Below the pieces are notes generated by a model, which was not told the origin of the DNA, ran no database searches, and saw only the letters and a list, made by a program, of their open reading frames with translations. 18,714 bases of DNA from MGBC114844 sp910585855. Its GTDB lineage: Bacteria; Bacillota; Clostridia; Lachnospirales; Lachnospiraceae. This document shows, piece after piece, positions 13,928 to 18,714 of the stretch (position 1 is the stretch's first letter; each line of letters begins with the position of its first letter). Made by a program: the position numbers and the translations under genes. The stretch spans positions 1 to 18,714 of the forward strand of contig CBFFYP010000083.1 in NCBI GenBank assembly GCA_965646165.1, in the 5' to 3' direction.

Positions 13928-15355
13928 ATGAAAAAAACAAAGATTATCTGCACAATGGGACCTAGGACAAGCGATCGGGAAATTTTAAAGGAATTGATGT
14001 TAAGTGGGATGGATATTGCTCGCTTTAATTTTTCACATGGGGACTGCAATGAGCAGATGGAACGGATTAATTTGGTGAAAAGTGTAAGAGAAGAGCTGGG
14101 GTTGCCGATTGCTATGCTTTTGGATACTAAAGGACCGGAGATTCGGACTGGTTTGTTAAAGGATGAAAAGAAAGTGATGCTGACGGAAGGAGAGGAGTAT
14201 GTTTTAACTACAAGAGATGTGGTTGGAGATGAAAAGATTGGACATATTACTTATCCGGGGCTTCCAAAAGATATTCAGGTGGGAAATCGAATTTTAATTG
14301 ATGATGGACTGATTGAATTAGAAGTGATTCGTTTGACAGATACGGATATTACCTGCCGCATTATAAACGGTGGAGAACTTGGTATGAGAAAAGGGGTTAA
14401 TGTTCCAAATGTAAAAGTGAACCTTCCTTCTATTACAGAAAAGGACAAGGCGGATATTTTATTTGGGGTGGATCAGGGGTTTGATTTTATTGCGGCTTCT
14501 TTTGTTCGAAATGCAGAGTGTGTACGGGAAATTAAAAATTTATTGAATGAACATGGAGTTTATATTCCTGTTATTTCTAAGATTGAAAATGCCGAGGGCG
14601 TAGAAAATATAGATGAAATTATTAAGGAATCGGATGGGATTATGGTAGCACGTGGGGATCTTGGAGTGGAGATTCCGCCGGAGGAAGTGCCTTATATTCA
14701 GAAAGTAATTATTCAAAAATGTAACGATAGTTTTAAACCAGTTATTACAGCAACACAGATGTTAGATTCTATGATTCGCAATCCACGTCCGACTCGGGCT
14801 GAAGTAGCGGATGTGGCAAATGCGATTTATGATGGAACGGATGCTACGATGCTTTCTGGGGAAACCGCTATGGGGAAATATCCTGTAGAAGCACTTCGGA
14901 TGATGGCGCAGATTGCAGAGAGTGCAGAGAGTCATCTGGACTATAAGAAGATTTTAAAGGAAAAACAGCGTTATAGCAATGCCAGTATTTCAAATGCCGT
15001 AAGTTATTCTTCTGTATCGGCAGCGGATCAGTTAAAGGCAAAGGCGATTATTACACCTAGTTTATCTGGATTTACAACACGGCAGGTATCAAAGTATAAG
15101 CCTCATGCGATTATTATTGGAGCTTCTCCAGAGGAGAAAGTGCTTCGAAAGATGCAGCTTTACTGGGGGGTAAAACCGATTAAAACAGATAAAGAGGAAA
15201 CGACGGAAGCGATTATGGAAACGGCGATGCAGCTTGCCAAAGAAAAGAAAATAGTAAACAGTGGGGATATTGTAGTGATTACTGCCGGAGTAGCCATTAA
15301 TCCGGGACAAGGCGGCGGCGTAACAAATTTAATGAAAATTGAAACTATAAAATAA
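13928..15355 (+). CDS. pyk: Pyruvate kinase
   Basis: This glycolytic enzyme transfers phosphate from phosphoenolpyruvate to ADP. The 475 residues cover the barrel, the B domain (about 71-168) and the C-terminal regulatory domain; the extra PEP-utilising domain of Bacillus-type enzymes is absent. Active-site residues are Arg32, Asn34, Ser36 and His37 (ARFNFSHGD), Lys218 and Glu220 (ISKIENAEG), Asp244 (ARGDLGVE) and Thr276. Glu71 in KGPEIRTG corresponds to Glu117 of the muscle enzyme and predicts K+ dependence. The ATG follows AAAGGAGATGGAG. It is the second gene after the promoter at 12898 and ends at a clear terminator. Confidence 0.97.
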   Translation: MKKTKIICTMGPRTSDREILKELMLSGMDIARFNFSHGDCNEQMERINLVKSVREELGLPIAMLLDTKGPEIRTGLLKDEKKVMLTEGEEYVLTTRDVVGDEKIGHITYPGLPKDIQVGNRILIDDGLIELEVIRLTDTDITCRIINGGELGMRKGVNVPNVKVNLPSITEKDKADILFGVDQGFDFIAASFVRNAECVREIKNLLNEHGVYIPVISKIENAEGVENIDEIIKESDGIMVARGDLGVEIPPEEVPYIQKVIIQKCNDSFKPVITATQMLDSMIRNPRPTRAEVADVANAIYDGTDATMLSGETAMGKYPVEALRMMAQIAESAESHLDYKKILKEKQRYSNASISNAVSYSSVSAADQLKAKAIITPSLSGFTTRQVSKYKPHAIIIGASPEEKVLRKMQLYWGVKPIKTDKEETTEAIMETAMQLAKEKKIVNSGDIVVITAGVAINPGQGGGVTNLMKIETIK

Positions 15356-15365
15356 AAGTAAAAGG

Positions 15366-15413
15366 AGTCCTTTTCGTTTTATCTAAGATGGATAATGAAA
15401 AGGGCTTTTTGAT
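15366..15413 (+). terminator. Intrinsic terminator of pyk
   Basis: AGTCCTTTTC (15366-15375) pairs with GAAAAGGGCT (15397-15406), one G-T pair, followed by TTTTGATTT. It lies 10 bp after the pyk stop. Confidence 0.75.
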
Positions 15414-15459
15414 TTAATAAAAAAACAAAGCAGAAAGAACAGAAAGGCGGATTATAAGA

Positions 15460-16737
15460 ATGAAAGAAAAGAAAATGGTAAAAGTAACGGAATCTATTGT
15501 TCGGCTTAATGATGTACATTCAATCGGGGTAATCGGCGATCCCGGATGTGAGGGGTTGGGGATGTATAATATGAAAGTTTATGCCGGAGCATTAGAGGAG
15601 AGCAGCGCAGATGATATTACATTGATTGTGGGGGATTTAGTGCCAATTGGAACGGAATATTATTATCAGATGATACAGGAGATAACAGAAATACTGGCTG
15701 GAAACAGTGTGTATTCGCTGAGAGGCAATCATGATACAGGGGCATATGACAGCTATTTTGGAAAGAAAAATTATGCTTTGCTGGCAGATCATTTTGCTGT
15801 AGTGGTATTAGATAATGCAGAGAGAACCTTTGAAGAAGAAGGTCTTTTGCTGCTGGCAGATGTGCTGGCTAGAGAGGATGTATCGCAGGCAGTGATTGCA
15901 TTTCATATTCCGGTTCCAAATCATTTTATTTTAAATTCGGTTTCGAATGAGGAATATCACCGGCTTCAGAAAGCATATCAGCCTTGGAAAGAGAAGGTAA
16001 AGTATTTGCTCTGTGGTCATGTACATTCTCGATTTGTAGATACTGTGGATGGAATTCCTTTGATCTGTACAGGAGGCGGGGGAGCGATGATTGAAGATGT
16101 TTCAAAGGAGATTCGAGCCTGTGATGTGGAACACCATATTGTTCATTTTTATGAAAAGGATGGGAATTTAACATATCAGATTGCTAATCTTTCGGAGGAC
16201 TGCTACAGACGGGAGAGGGAAGATAAGATTTTAAAACAGCGGCTGGAGGAAACCGTACAGGGAGAACTGCTGGCACATTTTAAATATTTGATGTTTGCCG
16301 ATCGGGCAAAGCGCAGGGGAATGAATCAGATTGCTAATCTTTTTCAGGCGCTTGCAGCTTCAGAGTATTATCATGCAAGGAACTTTTATGCTGTTTTGGA
16401 GAGTCCGACTTCTTTTTTAGATTCAGTGGGAACATATCTTCCGGGAGAGGAATTTGAGTATCAGCATTTTTATAAAATGCTGGCGGAATATGCACAAAAA
16501 CAGCAGAGTCCGCTTGCAAAATATGCCTATACTGGGGCAGCAGCGGCAGAACGGGTACATGCATCACTTTTAAAGCAGGCAGAGGATATGGAGGCATGGA
16601 AAGAAAAGACAATTTATGTCTGTCAGGTTTGCGGTTATCTTATGACAGAGGAAGAGGTTTCAGAACGGTGTCCGGTCTGCAGCGGACCAAAACGACAGTA
16701 TCAGGTATTTGAAGAGTCAGAAAAAAGGTCGGAATAG
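15460..16737 (+). CDS. Metallophosphoesterase-rubrerythrin fusion protein
   Basis: Two metal enzymes are joined in 425 residues. Residues about 20-235 are a calcineurin-like phosphoesterase: GDPG (Asp27; the usual DxH His is missing), VGDL (Asp59), RGNHD (90-92), FHIPVPNH (His149) and CGHVHS (His187, His189). Residues about 258-375 are a ferritin-like diiron bundle: Glu269, SEYYHA (Glu302, His305), a Glu-rich stretch at 330-333, and AAERVHA (Glu364, His367). Residues 386-415 are a rubredoxin-like iron site, YVCQVCGYL and RCPVCSG (Cys388, 391, 404, 407). Rubrerythrins reduce peroxide in anaerobes. The fusion suggests an oxidant-linked hydrolase, but the substrate is unknown. No signal peptide. 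The start ATG at 15460 follows AAAGGCGG. No clear promoter was seen after the pyk terminator. Confidence 0.85.
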   Translation: MKEKKMVKVTESIVRLNDVHSIGVIGDPGCEGLGMYNMKVYAGALEESSADDITLIVGDLVPIGTEYYYQMIQEITEILAGNSVYSLRGNHDTGAYDSYFGKKNYALLADHFAVVVLDNAERTFEEEGLLLLADVLAREDVSQAVIAFHIPVPNHFILNSVSNEEYHRLQKAYQPWKEKVKYLLCGHVHSRFVDTVDGIPLICTGGGGAMIEDVSKEIRACDVEHHIVHFYEKDGNLTYQIANLSEDCYRREREDKILKQRLEETVQGELLAHFKYLMFADRAKRRGMNQIANLFQALAASEYYHARNFYAVLESPTSFLDSVGTYLPGEEFEYQHFYKMLAEYAQKQQSPLAKYAYTGAAAAERVHASLLKQAEDMEAWKEKTIYVCQVCGYLMTEEEVSERCPVCSGPKRQYQVFEESEKRSE

Positions 16738-16779
16738 GACAGTCTTTTTAGGGAATAGATTGTAGTGGGAGGGGAGAGT

Positions 16780-17835
16780 ATGGCTAGAAAGGCAAATCGG
16801 CAGGAAATTATCTATGAAGATGGGGGAAAGAAGAAAAGCCGGGCAGCTAGTTATGTTCGGCTTTCAAAAAAGGATAAGGGAGATTCGCTTGCTTATCAAA
16901 AAGCGTTGATTCGGGAATATATAAAAGGGCAGGAGGATCTGGAGTTAGTATTAGAATTTGAAGACAACAATCGAACAGGAACGAATTTTGACCGTACCGG
17001 TTTTCTCGCTTTAATAAAAGCGATTAAAAAGCAGGAAGTAGACTGCGTGGTTGTAAAGGATTTGTCTAGATTTGGCAGGAATCTGCAGGAGGTGTGCGAA
17101 TATCTGGAACTGGTATTTCCACAGATGGGAGTACGGTTTATCTCTGTCTTAGACGGATATGACAGTGCAAGTCCAGACTGGATGAAAAATCTGTTTCTTT
17201 TGCAGCTTCGGTGTCTGCTCTATGAAAGATATGCAAAGGATATCAGCAAAAAGATACATACTTCTGTTGAATTGATGCAAAACAGAGGAGAATTGGTGGG
17301 AAGCGTTCCCTATGGATACCGGAGGACAGAAGGAAAAGTAGAAGTAACAGAGGCTGCCGAGAGTGTGCAACTGATTTATCGGCTGGCACAAACGGGAATG
17401 GGAAATCGGGCGATTGCTTTGGAATTGGATCGGCTGGGATATACAACACCATTGGAATATAAGCGGACAGGGATATTGCGGCAGAACTTTGGTTTGGCAT
17501 CTGGATGGCAGAGCAGCAGTGTGGGACGGATTTTGGAAAATGGTGCAGTGATAATAAACATAAAAAATAGGCATTTGGACAAGATCTGTCTTCATAAAAA
17601 TAGAGAGAAACCAAAAAAAGAAAGAAATGGATTCTATGGCAAGGGTCAGCAGAAAAGCAGGGATGCAAAAGAAAAAGGTACAGGAGAATCTGCCGAAACG
17701 AGTTTATCGTACAGCAGTTTATATTCGTCTGTCAGCAGAGGAAAATCCTTCTGCGGGACAGACAGAATCACTTGCAATGCAGCGTTATATGCTGGAGCAA
17801 TATGTGGCAATGCAGCCGGATATGCAGCTTTATGA
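16780..17835 (+). CDS. Short serine recombinase, first of a pair
   Basis: A resolvase/invertase-family site-specific recombinase of 351 residues. The likely nucleophile is Ser29 in SYVRLSKKD. The catalytic-domain motifs FEDNNRTGTNF and VVVKDLSRFGRN follow. The recombinase (DNA-binding) domain runs to about residue 270 (GSVPYGYRR, WQSSSVGRILEN). Where relatives have ENPxYxG the sequence reads ENGAVIIN, and no zinc ribbon or coiled coil follows. The last 70 residues are read from the start of the next recombinase in another frame and look meaningless, so a frameshift or early truncation is likely. The ATG at 16780 is preferred to the GTG at 16765 because GGGAGGGGAG lies between them. It starts 42 bp after the phosphoesterase-rubrerythrin gene. 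Confidence 0.8.
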   Translation: MARKANRQEIIYEDGGKKKSRAASYVRLSKKDKGDSLAYQKALIREYIKGQEDLELVLEFEDNNRTGTNFDRTGFLALIKAIKKQEVDCVVVKDLSRFGRNLQEVCEYLELVFPQMGVRFISVLDGYDSASPDWMKNLFLLQLRCLLYERYAKDISKKIHTSVELMQNRGELVGSVPYGYRRTEGKVEVTEAAESVQLIYRLAQTGMGNRAIALELDRLGYTTPLEYKRTGILRQNFGLASGWQSSSVGRILENGAVIINIKNRHLDKICLHKNREKPKKERNGFYGKGQQKSRDAKEKGTGESAETSLSYSSLYSSVSRGKSFCGTDRITCNAALYAGAICGNAAGYAAL

Positions 17836-18601
17836 TGTTTTTTGCGACAATGGAAAAAGCGGAACGAATTTTCATCGTCCTGCGTTTATACATATGATGG
17901 ATCAGGCAGAGCAGGGGAAAATCGATTGTATTGTGGTAAAGGATTTATCACGGCTTGGGCGGAACTATATAGAAACAGGTTATTATTTAGAAAAGGTTTT
18001 TCCTTATTTTGGTATTCGTTTTGTAGCAGTAAATGATCGGTATGATACCTTGAAATTTGAAAAGAAGGAGGAGTTGGTATATTCCTTAAAAAATTTGATA
18101 AATGATTGGTATGCAAGAGATATTTCTAGGAAGATTGGTGCTGCCCTTTTGGTAAAACAAAAGAAGGGAGAATTTATCGGAGCAATCGCACCTTATGGTT
18201 ATCTAAAGTCAACAGAGGATCGGCATAAATTGGTAGTGGATGCACAGACCGCTCCTGTTGTAAAAAAGATTTTTCAGTGGAGAATAGAAGGGCAGGGGTG
18301 GACGCAGATTGCTTGCCGGTTAAATCAAATGAATATTCCAAGTCCGGCGATGTATCAGTATCAAAGAGGGCATAGAAAGAAAAAGCCTTCGAAAGCAGGA
18401 TCTGTTTGGCAGGCGCAGGGGGTGAAGGCATTGGTGGGGAATCCAGTTTATGCAGGGCATATGGTGCAGGGAAAATATAAAAAGTCTTTGAGTGAGGGGA
18501 AGGGAAAAACGGCGGTAGGACGGGGAAATTGGATTTGGGTAAGGGATACCCATTTGGCGATTGTTGAACCGGAAGTATTTGAGAAGGCGCAGGATGTGTG
18601 A
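17627..18601 (+). CDS. Short serine recombinase, second of a pair
   Basis: A paralogue of the preceding gene, 324 residues. Catalytic Ser36 is in VYIRLSAEE; the motifs FCDNGKSGTNF and VVKDLSRLGRN, and a recombinase domain (GAIAPYGYLK, LVGNPVYAGHM) are intact. It stops within the IVEPEVFEKAQDV segment, where large serine recombinases normally continue into a zinc ribbon and coiled coil, so the C-terminal third is missing. Two starts are possible (17627 or 17636, MARVSRK, matching MARKANR of the first). It overlaps the first by 209 bp. Pairs or trios of such recombinases drive integration of some Firmicute elements; whether this pair is active is unclear. No attachment site was identified. Confidence 0.85.
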   Translation: MDSMARVSRKAGMQKKKVQENLPKRVYRTAVYIRLSAEENPSAGQTESLAMQRYMLEQYVAMQPDMQLYDVFCDNGKSGTNFHRPAFIHMMDQAEQGKIDCIVVKDLSRLGRNYIETGYYLEKVFPYFGIRFVAVNDRYDTLKFEKKEELVYSLKNLINDWYARDISRKIGAALLVKQKKGEFIGAIAPYGYLKSTEDRHKLVVDAQTAPVVKKIFQWRIEGQGWTQIACRLNQMNIPSPAMYQYQRGHRKKKPSKAGSVWQAQGVKALVGNPVYAGHMVQGKYKKSLSEGKGKTAVGRGNWIWVRDTHLAIVEPEVFEKAQDV

Positions 18602-18714
18602 GGATGGGAGGCTACCGGAAAGGGTTGGTTTTCACCGGACGCAAGAGGCGGTTTGCTCCTGTCCTTTGCCTGCTCCGCTCCAAACGGTAAGAAAGTCTAG
18701 GGCTTCTGATTTCA
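18602..18714. repeat. GC-richer tail, possible start of a family-B repeat (B3)
   Basis: No gene is proposed. The segment has GGACGC (near 18637) and, near 18681-18702, AACGGTAAGAAAGTCTAGGG, which resembles the B core AAAAGCAAGAAGGTCTAAGG (about 12 of 15 positions in its best part). The second arm, if any, lies beyond the window. A frame from 18597 is open to the edge but resembles nothing known. Confidence 0.25.

Noticed and set aside
18597..18714. Frame open to the right edge after the second recombinase
   Set aside because: It matches no recombinase C-terminus and no known family, and overlaps a possible repeat.

Overview
The window is AT-rich chromosomal DNA from an anaerobic Firmicute, most likely a gut clostridium of the family Lachnospiraceae. 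Supporting signs are AGGAGG-type ribosome sites, sigma-A-like promoters, a MetA of the homoserine O-acetyltransferase kind, a giant 2-hydroxyacyl-CoA dehydratase activase-like ATPase, a rubrerythrin-type domain, paired serine recombinases and a TnpB relic. The genus cannot be fixed from sequence alone. No rRNA, tRNA, CRISPR array or replication origin is visible.

Layout. 1-1107: a structured tail of unknown origin, then metA behind a promoter with an embedded palindrome. 1108-2463: a decayed accessory patch holding a long hairpin repeat (family B, copy B1), a one-base-frameshifted helix-turn-helix microgene, a 5'-truncated tnpB, and a strong promoter with a palindromic operator-like site. 2464-6378: one rightward gene run of a divergent Sir2-like protein, a highly charged single-pass membrane protein, hisH and hisF (imidazole glycerol phosphate synthase). 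6405-6558: hairpin repeat A1. 6694-7371: ung (uracil-DNA glycosylase), converging on the leftward 1418-residue activase-like gene (7461-11717), with a collapsed family-A copy (A3) between them. 11718-12541: the divergent intergenic region, filled by B2 (316 bp), an A fragment (A4) and A2. 12542-15355: a small LysM protein, then a perfect-consensus promoter driving a rhomboid-like membrane protein with a zinc-ribbon tail, and pyruvate kinase. 15366-16737: a terminator and a metallophosphoesterase-rubrerythrin fusion. 16780-18601: two overlapping short serine recombinases, then a GC-richer tail.

How the genes work together. HisH makes ammonia from glutamine and HisF uses it, so these two form one enzyme. 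Pyruvate kinase, MetA and Ung are independent housekeeping functions. The Sir2-like and charged membrane proteins share a transcript with hisHF, but nothing shows that they act on histidine synthesis. The recombinases and TnpB relic mark past or present mobile DNA.

The most unusual content is two families of long-hairpin intergenic repeats. Family A (A1, A2, A3, fragment A4) and family B (B1, B2, doubtful B3) keep core sequences, while each copy's outer stem differs in sequence yet stays self-complementary. A1 and A2 also show compensatory changes in their apical stem. I cannot tell from sequence whether they act as RNA, as DNA cruciforms or as mobile repeats, nor whether they have been catalogued before.
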